Source: Polytrichum commune (taxonomy: Eukaryota > Streptophyta > Polytrichopsida > Polytrichales > Polytrichaceae). From it: 64,000 bases of DNA. The DNA is taken from the NCBI GenBank assembly GCA_950295325.1, contig OX485806.1:11596001-11660000 (forward strand). The letters run 5' to 3'. The position numbers and the translations under genes were made by a program. Each line of letters starts with the position of its first letter. Position 1 is the first letter of the stretch. The notes beneath the pieces were generated by a model. That model had not been told where the DNA came from. It did not search any database and saw only the letters and a program-made list of their open reading frames with translations. Shown piece after piece: positions 48,292-59,187 of this stretch.

Positions 48292-48434
48292 GGGGCGGTT
48301 TACACCATAGACCATGAACTCGTCCCACGGAAGATGCCTTATTCCGCGGTACGAGTTCATGGTCTACATTTCATGGTTCGAGTTCTTAAAAAATTGATTT
48401 ACAAAGCCATTGGGCCCCTCACTAGGTGTAAACC
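48292..48434. repeat. Inverted repeat, MITE-like
   Basis: TAGACCATGAACTCGT at about 48,311 and its exact reverse complement ACGAGTTCATGGTCTA at about 48,360 form an inner hairpin. Outside it, CGGTTTACACC near 48,296 pairs with GGTGTAAACCG near 48,426. No target duplication was identified. Confidence 0.55.
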
Positions 48435-49245
48435 GAATGTGGACCAAGAGGAATGACCATGCGGCAAGAAGTGGATGTGCTGATTTTTTTAATATAAGCC
48501 CAAAAAGGGCAGTTTTGGGAAAAAATGAAGTTTGACCATTTTGTTGACTTCAATTTGCCTTCACTTGCCTACACATGCCTTCACTTATCTTGTCACTTAG
48601 TTCTTTCTTCTTTTCGCCTTAAAGTTTGATCATTCTCTTGTCATCTCTTGGGCTTCAACTGTCTTCACTTCTTGTTAAATGTGTCGAAGATGTGGCTTGC
48701 AAATCTTCTCACAACAATTTTTACAAAAAAAAAATGAGCGATTCAATTTGTACATGTTCAATGTAATTTACATGTGACGTGTACCTTGTGTTGTCACTAC
48801 ACTAAATAGAACACTATATTAAACATTTCGGGACTTTGGCGTCAATATGGGACTTCTGGAGTGTCCATTGAGATCGCATTGGGAACGCATTGGGAACACA
48901 TTGGGAACAAATCCTATGTTGTGTAGCAGTGACCCCTAATGGACTCCCAGTTGATTGCAACACTACTTTGACCGGTTCAAATGAGTGGGTGAGTGGAGGC
49001 TACAGCCTTGTACTCGAAAGAAAAGAATTGGTAACCCATACACCAAGTTTGTAGAACAATTACTGTTTGAATTGAGATCTTTATTCCTGAAGCATATGTC
49101 GAATGCCTCATTCTTAGGCGTCTACATACATGTTTGGCTATATATATGTCCCCACCGATATGTGGCTAAAGGGGACGCATTATCAACTATAGTATTTAAT
49201 ACATGTTGTGGCTTCTACAGGTCGCTCAATTGTAGTCCTGCCTCG
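48435..49245. other. No gene; downstream flank of gene C
   Basis: AT-rich. Contains CCTTCACTTGCCTACACATG-type short repeats near 48,550 and a fragment of the TAGTGTCA-type sequence near 48,795. Confidence 0.4.
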
Positions 49246-50045
49246 TCAAGCGATACGATTATTTCCACGGTCACCCAATCCAGCCCGCAAAAGTCGAACT
49301 GCCCTTGAATTAGGGCCTTGAGATTCGATGAGTGAAATTTGGTAGTCCCGTGTAGCAGCGGGGTGCACGATGGCCAAAGTTCCGCATGGAGGTGTTGAAG
49401 CATCTGCGAGGGTGCACATACTGGTGTCAACGCCCTCCACATGGTTAATGGTGGAAGGGAGCTTCGTCATGGCGGGTTGAGGGGCATAAGTCTTCCCAAG
49501 TGATGCCAATCCAGCACGTAGAAGACGAACACCTCTTGAGTCAGGGCCTTGCGATTCGATTAGCGCAATTTGGTACTCGCGGGTAGGGGTGGGGCGCATA
49601 ATGGATAATGTATGGGCGGGTTGTGGTCCGTCATCCATTGGGGGGAGCATATTTAGGTCAACATCCTGCAGGCCGACATAGGCAAAAAACATTCTCCAAC
49701 TTATTGCCCCACAAATACCACCAACATTCATATACATGCACATACATTCCACGCCAAATGTTGGAGATTAGATAGAGATTGAAAAGGAGATTTGCAAAAT
49801 ATTTATTTGGGTAAGAACATTCCCAGGTGAACAAAATGAGCTATATTTACCAGACTCTGTCCTTCAGGGGTTGCTTCAGTGAGGGGTGACACACTTTGAG
49901 AGTTAGCGACCCGGATAGCTTCTACGCCCACGTGGGCGAGTGAGAAGGGATGGCAGGCCAGTACTACGTTGTGTTCATGCCGCGGGGTGAGACACACGAA
50001 TGCCGATCGCTTGGAAGTGGATGGTGTGTATCCAGCAGGAGGAAA
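49246..50045 (-). CDS. Gene C: two exons with a duplicated LIESQG-SR-VRLLRAGL module, function unknown
   Basis: Exon 1 is 50,045-49,851 (65 codons) after the acceptor TTTGTTCAG. Exon 2 is 49,665-49,246 (139 codons plus stop) after GCCTGCAG. The donor is CTG|GTAAATA and the intron (185 nt) is phase 0. Exon 2 holds two similar modules, TREYQIALIESQGPDSRG then VRLLRAGL, and TRDYQISLIESQGPNSRA then VRLLRAGL, about 80 residues apart. I do not recognise this family. No initiating exon is visible: exon 1 lies only about 85 bp below the gene B stop, in the same direction. It may be the 3' part of gene B, cut off by the TAG at 50,129-50,131, or a separate partial gene. Confidence 0.5.
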
Positions 50046-50128
50046 CTGAACAAAGCATATAATACACAATGTTACATGCCATACAATTCATGAACCTTAC
50101 ATGCCCTAACCTAAACCCTACATGCTAA

Positions 50129-52734
50129 CTATCTTGGGACAGCAGTTATAGGGTGCAAGTCGGGTCGATTGGAGTGCTTGTTGGCCATCATAAGTGACTC
50201 CCTGACTGGATCGTTATGCGGGACCGGCTGTTGCCCAAATCTATGTGTGATCACAAAATCGCGTACGTCGCTCATTGTCGAATTGAACATACGTTGGAAG
50301 TAGGGGAGAAGAACTGCTCTCATATCCGCAGTTGCCTGTTTGTTGGTGGTGAAGGAATCGGGAAACAATACATTCCCGGGAGGATTACAAGCACCTTTGT
50401 AGGGGCTGTCATCCACAAGAACAGTGTTCTCAATAGTGGCAGTAACACGTCCGGAATCAAGAGATACAGGCGGCCACCAAAATGTTTTGTTTAAACTCTT
50501 GAAGAACAATATTGATTCTGGCTTTAGGGGGTTCCTGATCTCATTGTCCCAGATGTCTTTGAATGTGATGCAATCCTCCTGGCCAAGAACTATTGCAGGT
50601 CTTGACATCCCATTGAATAAAAACTCCACCACGAGGTCCACAGTGGACTTTTTCATAGATGACCATATGCAAACATAGAACATTTGGGTCATTCTCTCCC
50701 AAAAGTGCTTGTAACCCAGTCTAGGTAGGACAGCTTTGGGACCGACAATCGCCGGACCCTTGTCTGGCGCACGATCTTGCACCATCCATGTGGGTAAAGC
50801 GGAACGGCCGCGAGGAATACAATGACAAAATATGCCATTCAAATCGAACACCAGAATGAACCTTCGGTCGGGTACAGCAGCTAGCGCCTGGCGACAGGAA
50901 TCCACTGTCAACTTCTCCTGCTTTACTCGAATTACATATAATGTTGCAACTAATGAAAATTGTGGAACTTCATATATTCAATAACTTACATTCATATATT
51001 CATTAACTTACATTCATATATGCAATAGGTGCATATATTGATATGGGGGTTTATAATGAACTAAATATTAAAAGTTATTATGAACTGGGAAACCAATACC
51101 TCGAAAGTTATGGGATTGAATTCCCAGCGATCCGATGGTCCTACTGAAGGGTCTTGAGGGTCCCTAGAAATAAGTCTTTTAGCACACGCTATTCCCATCT
51201 CCCTCGTGAAAACTTGAGAGATGTTCCTATCGTACGTTGGGTAGTTGTCAGCGTAAACAAAAAGTTTATCATAAACAACGTGTGGGTTGAAGGGCGCATC
51301 CACAGTCGTTTGCGCACTTTGTCCACCCTGAACCCAAAACTACGCGGAGATGAATGTTTGGGACACAAATAAACCGGGTATATTGAAAAGAAAATCCAGT
51401 GGACCAAGTGAAATTTTATTGAGAAGGGGAAACGAAGCTTACACAAACTAAGTGCCATGAGAAGGGGAAACGAAGCTTACACAAACTAAGTGCCATGAGA
51501 AGGGGAAACGATGCTTACACAAACTGGGAGAGCTGGCCGCACACGCGCTCTGGGCAAGTGACCTCGGAACGGCTGGCGTGCATAGCCCGCCAAGCCTCAA
51601 ATGGACGTTCGGCTATTTTTGTATTGTCAGGGGGAAAGTCGGGGAACCTGTCGTCGCGTGGCCAACGTTCCACGACTTTCTTGACATGATGTGGGCCGGC
51701 AGAAGATGAAGGCTCTGTTGGATCGACGACAGCGGGCTCCGTTGCATCAACGATAGCATGCTCCTCACAATGTGGAGCCTCGGGTTGGCAAGGGCCTGCA
51801 GAAGAGGAAGGCTCCGTTGGCTCCACGGTAGCAGTACAGTAACAAGGTGGTGATATTGGTTGTTGCAGGCCTGCAGATGATGACCCGGGCTCTGAATGTT
51901 CGATGACAGCCTGCTTCAGAGCAAGAGGTTTGATGGCAGCAATGTGGACCGCTGTGGGTGAAGGCGACTTGACCACATCATCGTCACTACCTATGGGCAA
52001 GAGGGGTGAACGATCCCCTTTGTCCAAAGGGGTGACGACAAGCTTTGGAATTCGACATGTAGTGGCAATGGGGGCTTGCATGGGGCCAACTATAAGTGAG
52101 GTGTCCTCTTCGGCTGCACCCGTTTGCGGGACTGCTGCACATGGTGATTCTGGCCGTGTGAAATCAACGATTTGCAAACCAGCCTGTGAATTGAACATGC
52201 ATTGTTAATGACAGCCATTGCAGACAATGTATAGACGAAACACATTTCATTGAATGTAAAATGTACATCTTCCAAATACCCAGTACATGGTGAGTTTGGC
52301 TACAACTAAAATGTCCTAAAGGTTTTTAAGTCCAATGCTCTAGTCAGCCTTGGATTGCGATCTACAAACGGCTTCCTATTCTCCAAGTGGTTTGATTATG
52401 ATGCGCGGCCTCCAACCTGGATCAAACATCCCGGCGGAGATTCAGTGACTAGCATGTTTAAAAACAATTGGAAAAGCGAGAATAGGTCAAGGATATTTAC
52501 CTCATCTTCAACAAGCTGGGAATCATGTGAAGGCCCCTCCAGGCATCCGGCATCTGTAGGTGAACTTTCCACTTCGTTCTTCTCGGCCGATTTCTCAGCA
52601 ACCTCCGGTTGATCCACATGAGCTGGCTTTACTTGAGGAAGGACATCTTGGGAAGGTGTGAGCCCAAAAGGGTGCCCACATTTAGTCTTAGACCCTTGAA
52701 ACGTTAGTTGATGCACTTTGAAGTAGCATGTTAC
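50129..52734 (-). CDS. Gene B: FCP1/NIF-like phosphatase-domain protein
   Basis: Exons inferred from splice sites are B1 (5' end uncertain, at most 52,734)-52,501, B2 52,183-51,521, B3 51,327-51,100 and B4 50,917-50,129. Intron phases are all 0 and intron lengths are 317, 193 and 182 nt. B1-B2 encode a Pro/Ser/Glu-rich, probably disordered region with repeated EPSSSAGP. B4 carries the HAD-type FCP1/SCP-like domain: FILVFDLNGIF (motif I), YVCIWSSMKKSTVD (motif II, Ser), a lysine region LKPESILFFKSLNKTFW, and NTVLVDDSPYKGACNP (motif IV with DD). Family members remove phosphate from Ser/Thr, classically on RNA polymerase II tails. Here motif I is DLN rather than DxD, which removes the usual general acid and questions catalysis. 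No initiating ATG could be fixed. Confidence 0.7.
51421..51530 (-). repeat. 38-bp tandem repeat that triplicates the exon B2 splice donor
   Basis: Three units of period 38 start at 51,421, 51,459 and 51,497. Each contains, on the minus strand, AGTTTGTGTAAGC(T/A)TCG, which holds the donor inferred for the end of exon B2. The outermost copy (51,497-) is joined to coding sequence (CTCTCCCAGTTT|GTGTAAGC). The two inner copies sit in the intron as spare donors. Confidence 0.8.
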
Positions 52735-53880
52735 TTCACAAAAATATGAAAAGAGTGAAATGTTAGTCTTAGAAGTACCATGTTGTAAGAGGCTAGGATG
52801 TGAGTTGTTATTGTGTTTTTACCTTCGGAAGGATTTGAATGAATGAGGATAGGTAAGGAGAACTTGGATTGAGTAGTTAGTGAGTAGGCTAGTACAAATG
52901 GATGGAGACAACCAAAGTGACTCAAGAGGCAAGTGCATTCGAATTGGAATGAATGGAGGATCACATGGAGCGCACAAGTGGACCACCTCATCATGGCCAC
53001 TTAATGGGGAAGGCCCAAGGAAGAATGCAAGGTGGAGGATAAGCAAATTCTCAAAGCACCAATCAAATCACGAGTTAAGCATCGTGGTTTGAATTAAGTG
53101 GTGAGCGACGATTTGGGAAAGTAAGGGGAGAAAGTTATGGCGGCGGAAAGCGAAGGAGGCTAAGTTTGGGTTGAAGCATCCCAAGTTTGGTAAAGTGTGG
53201 TAGGTAGAAAGCCAAGGCTAGTTAAATGTTCGAATTAGGATCCTTGTTAATCATTTGAGGGAGGAAGGCTTAGAAGATAGGATTGGCGCCTACTAAGTAG
53301 GAGGAAATCTCAAGGGCTTATCGTGAGCCTTGAGGGTGCTCACCCCCTCAAGCTTACTATATAATCCCTCATTCTTCCCTCACTCATCCTCTCTTTCCTT
53401 TGTGCTCCAAGGCACCCCACGAGTTATAAGTGTGGGTGTGGGAAGCCATATTGGAGCACATGTGTGTGCTTAGTTTTTAGTTTGAGAGCCAAGGCTTGTT
53501 AGCCTTGAAGAGGGCTTGACCTCTTGGTAGAATTAGTGTTGACGTGAAGGATTTTAAAGTTAATTCATGATTCCAATTTGTGGTACTTAAAGTTCATGTT
53601 TTGAATACACGTGGTTGCAAGTTCCATGTTTAAGAGTTGAGCACTTGATGTTGTGATGAGTGCAAAAATATACTTGTGTGGATTAGTTAGTCTTAGTGAA
53701 GTTAGGAAATTCTCTCTCCCCCTCTCCTCTCTAGGATTTTAGGATTTTAGGATTAGAGAAGAATTGTGTGATTAGAAAGGGGTTGTTAGTAGAATTAGGG
53801 AAATTAGGTAGGAAGATTAGTTAAGGGCTTGAATAATTAGTGAGGTAGTTGGGGATTACAACTACAAAGTTGTGGGTTTA
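52735..53880. other. Interval between genes A and B
   Basis: No confident exon. It may hold the first exon and promoter of gene B. A repeated AGGATTTT tract occurs at 53,732-53,755. Confidence 0.35.
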
Positions 53881-54380
53881 TGAAGGAGCTGGGTTTATGA
53901 AGGAGCTGGGTTTATGAAGGAGCTGGGTTTGTTTAGTTAGAAGCTAAGAAGCTGGGTTCATGAAGGAGCTGGGTTTATGAAGGAGCTGGGTTTGTTTAGT
54001 TAGAAAGTAAAGAGCTGGGTTTATGAAGGACCTGGGTTTGTTTAGTTAGAAGCTAAGGAGCTGGGTTCATGAAGGAGCTGGGTTTATGAAGGAGCTGGGT
54101 TTGTTTAGTTAGAAAGTAAAGAGCTGGGTTTATGAAGGACCTGGGTTTGTTTAGTTAGAAGCTAAGGAGCTGGGTTTATGAAGGAGCTGGGTTTATGAAG
54201 GAGCTGGGTTTGTTTAGTTAGAAGCTAAGAAGCTGGGTTCATGAAGGAGCTGGGTTTATGAAGGAGCTGGGTTTGTTTAGTTAGAAGCTAAGAAGCTGGG
54301 TTTATGAAGGAGCTGGGTTTATGAAGGAGCTAGGTTTATGTAATTAGAAAGTAAAGAGATGGGTTCATGAAGGAGCTTAG
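53881..54380. repeat. Minisatellite of GGAGCTGGGTTTATGAA units with higher-order structure
   Basis: A 17-bp unit GGAGCTGGGTTTATGAA alternates with a longer unit GGAGCTGGGTTTGTTTAG then TTAGAAGCTAAGA. These form a higher-order repeat of roughly 60-115 bp that recurs through about 500 bp. It lies just past the 3' end of gene A. No open frame crosses it. Confidence 0.9.
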
Positions 54381-54644
54381 TAGATAGCCTACCTAATTAG
54401 CTCATAGACAAGTAGTTAGTTACATTATGCTAGTTAGTGTTATGTGTGGCTTTCACAAGTAAATGTATTTGAGATTGACTATAGAGAATAGTGTTTTTTT
54501 TAACACTTGCATCCTCTCTTTAAAAATAAACCACGTGCACAACTTAATGGAGAATGTGGAGCACTCTCGCGATGGCAAGACAAAGGAAGCAAAGACCAAA
54601 GTTAAATCCAAGACCACTTGAAGGGTGAACCTTGCACTATGGAC

Positions 54645-57600
54645 TCATCCAAGTCCAAATCCAATACCGCGGAGGAATGTGAGCCCAAACCCACTACTCG
54701 GACTACGGACGCTTAAGGGTGGGGGGTTTGGCCTCACAGAAGGGTCAGTACCAATGGGGACAAAAACAACCTCCGCATTTGCTGGTACAGTGGCCGGAGT
54801 AGGAATTGGCGTGGGCACGACTTGAGAGGGTGGCATGGCCTGGGCCATGGCATCCTTGAACAAGGTCGTTAGCAAGCCTGGTAAATTTTTATTCAAAATG
54901 CCCATCATGAGAGGTTCCAAAACAGCCGTCGTAAGTGGGGGCTCCACGGGCTTACCATGGCGGCGTTTATGCCTATCCTTAGTTGAGGACCGACTTCGTG
55001 AGCGAGAGGACTTCCTATGTGGAATGTCCATGGCACCACTAGGACCAACATCGGCAGTACTGGGTCTGAGGGGACTCTGTGGAATGTCCATGGACCCACT
55101 AGGACCAACATCGGCAGTACTGGGTCTGAGGGGACTATGTGGAATGTCCATGGACCCACTAGCACCAACTTCGGCGGTATTGGGTCTCTGTGGACTACGT
55201 GCAGCAGGCTGTGGAGGTTGGTAGGTGTCGGGAATAGAACGAGGGGACTCCAAAACCACATCGACATCTTCGACCTCCTCTTCGACATCCTGGGCCTCTT
55301 GGATATCCTGATCCTCCTCAAGGGCATCCTGATCCTCTTCTTCGACATCCTGGTCCTCATCTTGGTGTTCTTCATCCTCCTGGTCCTCATCCTCCTGGTC
55401 TTCATCGTCAGCTGGGTCTTGGTCATCGCGGTCTTCGTCATCGAAGTCAAGTTGCTTCGCTCGTAGCGGCGAAGCACCGAGATCGCAGGCAGTCGACATA
55501 TGCTCTTCCAACGGAGTCAAACCGCCAGGGGCATCATCGTCCGAGTGATGGGACGTGTGGGGGGATTCGCCATGGCTCTCGACGTCGGTATCCCGTTCAC
55601 TTGGAGGCTCCACAGACTCGTCATCTTCATCGTCAGGAAGATCTTCCATATCGGAGGGGTTTCGGTCAATGTCCATGGCCTCGATCAGTTCGCGATCTTC
55701 GACATCCTCCTGTGTAGCAACCATACAATGTCAACTATCATCTCATATAAAGGGGAAGTGAGAAAACGATGATTTTCATAAACACAAGAAAGTAATTCAT
55801 TAGCAATACTTACCAAAAGCAAGGGTGGATCTGGGTTGAGGTCAGGGTGAATGTGGCCATCGTGGGCTTGGTACTCATCTTCATCTTCGGCTTGTTCAGC
55901 GAAATCCTTCAGCTTAAGTACGCGAACACGTTGAATCAACGCGTCCAGAATATGCAAGAATGCCGAATCCATGTAGGAAAAGACGTTGTAATCGTGCATC
56001 TGGAAAATCAATGAGGTTAGATAAATGGAAGAGGGAAGAGGTGAAAGGGAACGAATTGAGATAGTTCAGATAGGTAGAACTCACCAACGCTGCAGCAACT
56101 GGTTTCAAGCCCCCAAATAGATTGAGAACCATGCCTCCGGCGGAACCCATGTACTCCAAGAACTTAATATAGACCTCCATTCTGAGCTCCCCTCGATTCA
56201 CTTCATATGTTAACTCAGACCAATCCTTGGGTTTTACTTTGTGTCGGCGCGAATCCGGGGCTAGCATTGGACATGCAATTACCTTCCACCTGGGAAATTT
56301 ATCTGGGACAATGAGGTGGTCGATGTAGAGGGCAGGGGTTTGCCTCTTTCCAACTATTTCTTTGGGGTCGGCTATCTCCTCTGCAGGACAAGGGAAATAG
56401 AACGACGGGACGATCACAAACGTGTTGGGATGTCTGCGCATAAGCGACGACATGAATACGAGCGAGGCATCATGGCTACGCAAGTCGGAGATAATCATCC
56501 AAGTTGGAACAGATTTCACCCCTGGTGTCCATTCCGGAGAGCACAAGTATTTAACCAAGGACTCCACAACTTCAGGAGGGATTGGTTCATCTACACATCC
56601 AGGGATGAACCTGAAGTCCAGAAACCCCGCGGCAATGGTGCTTCCCTCAATCCACTCAACATCACTGGAATCTTGTTTGGGAATCACCAATCGTTTCTTA
56701 ATGGCATTATGTGACACCCACCGCGTGATCACTTGCCCTGTGCATTCGTTGAAATCTGTTTGCAGCCAGTCGCGAAGCAATCGGTCTAAAGCCGGTTGTA
56801 CCGGTAAGGACTTGTTGTTAGTCGCCCTCTTCCTGTTCAACCCCTCTGAAGTCGCAACCTGGTAGAACTTTACCCATTTCGGCTTTGTAACTCCATGCTC
56901 CCGTTTGAATTTTGTCCATACGTCGCGATCCAGGAACCCATTCCCCTCATCATCCTTCTTCCACAAGCCAACTTTATTGGAATCCCGCTTATCCAACTCC
57001 TGCAGCAAGATATTCTTCCACTTGCGGAAATTGCACCATGACTTCAGTGTCACGACATTGCTGTTCTTGCAAGGCCTGAGAGTGACACTAGGAACGTCGT
57101 CCTCTCCCCTCCCTTCTAAAAGCCGTCTCGCTGCCAGGTGAAAGTCTGGCTTTGTGAGTCCTGACATACTCTTGAATGTCTCCCTTGTAAGGGGTTTAGT
57201 CACGAAAGGTTTCTCCACGAAGGGTGTTCCTGCCTTGGACTTCTCGTGGCGAGCTCGCAATTTTTGTTGAGCCTCCACATGATCCTCCAGGTATGTGCGT
57301 CCTGGCTTGTCCGGGTTGATAAATAAGCCCTTCTCGTGCGACATGAACACTTTCTTCCACAATCTTGATGTTTCCTCAGGGGCCATAATTAACGTGAGTT
57401 CCGCTTTAAGATCGTTATGCGTGATCCCTCTTGCGATTGCGGTGAATGATGCCTCCATGCTGGTAGTAAAGTTCTGCACATCATGGATATAGGATACATT
57501 GGTTTAGGATACAATGGTTTACAATGCCTGCATGATCAACACTTTAGGTGCGCCTCACCACTTTCACTCGATCGAGTGAAAGTGGTGTGAGGCCATGTCA

Positions 57601-59187
57601 ACACTTTAGGTGCGCCTCACCACTTTCACTCGATCGAGTGAAAGTGGTGTGAGGCCATGTCAACACTTTAGGTGCGCCTCACCACTTTCACTCGATCGAG
57701 TGAAAGTGGTGTGAGGTCATGTCAACACTTGAGGTCTGATGAATTAAGGGAGCAGAGTAACATACCTTCCAAGCCAATGTTTTCTCAGGGTCCTGTGTAG
57801 CCTCAGAGGCGTTCGCACGCTGCTTTTCGGGCTTGTTCAACTTCACCCAAACCCTGCGACAATACAGAATTTGTGTAGTCCATGTCGGTGTGAACTTGTT
57901 GAACGAGTTCGAATTGTTCAATGTATATGAAAGCCTGACGGTCATGCTCGGATCCTCTGTCCACACAATTGTGCAGGGCCACACCTTTAACTTCTCCTTG
58001 AGCTTCGGATCGGTATCTCGATGAGCAATTATTTCCGTAGATGCGGCTACAGTATGTTGCCCATTGATTATGGCGAATTGCATGTTCTTGATGTCATCCC
58101 ATGTCATGCCTTCTCGCCATGTCTCACCTTTCTTGAACTTCGGCATCAAACACAGATTGTGCTGAGGCCAAGCAGGCGGGGTTTGGATAAGGTAGTTCTT
58201 CATGAGGTTCACCCCACTTGGATCCAAAGGCCGCGTAACTTGATAAGCTTTTGCGCCCTTCATTTGTTTGATGGGTACACGGAATATCGATTCTGCGCCG
58301 AATGGATAAATGTGCCCAAAAAGTTGCAAAAACTTCTTCCTATCCAGAGCAGCTTCCTCAAGGCTGGGTTGTTGACCTTGCGATATAACTCGACCCTTCT
58401 CCGCTTGAGTCAAGACCAGTGGGGTTTCCTCATGCATAACAACGTCGGGCTTCATTTTCTTTTGCTTTGATTTCTTCTCGGGTGACAAAGCCCTCTTTGC
58501 TTTCTTTTTCCTTCCACTCCCGGCATCCCCAGCATCCCTCTCCGTGTTCTGAGAATCTGTAGAAACGTGGGGCACCACCTCGTGAGGCTTCCTTCTCTCC
58601 GTCTCCAGTGATGCGGTTAGCTCTTCAGGTTTTTTCCCCTTCTTTGCCTTCGGCTGTTGTCCAATAGAGCTGCCACCTTCATCGGCCTTGGATTTCAGTA
58701 TAACCTCGGCTTGCTTCTTCTTTTGCTGCCTTGATTCTTCCCGTGTAGCTGCCTCTCTACTGTTGATGTCTTCCAGTGTCTCCAACACAAAGTTTATGGC
58801 TCTTTTGGATATTCCAGATGACATCACCTTCTCTATCTCTTCCTTCTCCTTCGAAGGGAATGAGGCCATGGACTCATAAAATGGCACCAAGAGAAATGTA
58901 TGCTTCTTGCAATCAATTGATAAAATTCTCTCTTCCACCCCCTCCATAACCGAAACCTCTAGCCTGTCCCTCGCTCCCACATGAGCGATGGTAATTGGAT
59001 TTCCAGGGTTCGGAATCCAACTATTGTTTACCTTGTACGTAAATATAAGCTCGTACCCTGAAGATTTGTTTCTCTTGTTAATGGCCAGCGACCACGTCTG
59101 CAAATGAGAGTCTCTAATTACCCATTGAGCAGTTGGTCCTGTTTGTTTGACTCCAACTATATCTGTCCAGAAAACAACTTTGTCCAT
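54645..59187 (-). CDS. Gene A: ParB/DGQHR-like plus degenerate DNA-methyltransferase-like protein
   Basis: Four exons are inferred: 59,187-57,766, 57,473-56,085, 55,999-55,814 and 55,709-54,645. They join without frame change (all phase 0) into 1,353 residues. The start ATG lies 5 nt after an acceptor (TTGCAG), so a leader intron is likely. Residues 1-110 are an unassigned globular region and 130-265 a Lys-rich coil. Residues 300-390 look ParB/Srx- or DGQHR-like (VTRPLDPSGVNLM...P then FAIINGQHTVAAST, 371-384). Residues 798-960 resemble a beta-class N4/N6 methyltransferase: a motif-IV-like strand WMIISDLRS, then HKVKP near 885, then VLNLFGGLKPVAAAL (923-937) running over the exon 2/3 joint into YNVFSYMDS. 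DPPY and the second motif I glycine are missing, so it is probably not an active enzyme. Exon 4 is very acidic, has three 20-residue repeats, then a basic SR/KR patch like a nuclear signal. Exon model strong, fold calls moderate. Confidence 0.7.
55021..55200 (-). repeat. 60-bp in-frame tandem repeat in gene A exon 4
   Basis: Three units start at 55,021, 55,081 and 55,141, each GGAATGTCCATGG.. on the plus strand. They encode a 20-residue repeat with SMDIP, SPLRPSTA and VGPSG. The period is a multiple of three, so the frame is kept. The next block upstream is a run of Asp/Glu codons (about 55,265-55,460). Confidence 0.9.
57474..57765 (-). other. Intron 1 of gene A carrying the palindrome array
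   Basis: 292 nt, donor AAG|GTATGT at 57,765 and acceptor ATGATGTGCAG at 57,474. Two thirds of it is the palindrome array. Removing it joins LAWK to NFTTSMEASF in frame. Confidence 0.75.
57535..57730. repeat. Palindrome array 1: three 62-bp units, perfect palindrome in each
   Basis: Each unit reads TCAACACTTTAGGTGCGCCT, then CACCA, then a palindrome with core TTTCACTCGATCGAGTGAAA, then TGGTGTGAGG. The 26-bp symmetric core sits at 57,559-57,584, 57,621-57,646 and 57,683-57,708. Perfect symmetry extends to 32 bp (57,556-57,587 in the first copy), then continues with a 2-base offset (GCCTCA...TGAGGC). Units are nearly identical. Candidate roles are a protein-binding operator, an RNA hairpin in the pre-mRNA, or a cruciform-prone repeat. 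Confidence 0.95.

Noticed and set aside
54905-55477. Alternative frames overlapping gene A exon 4 on both strands
   Set aside because: They are shadows of a repetitive acidic coding region and have no splice support.
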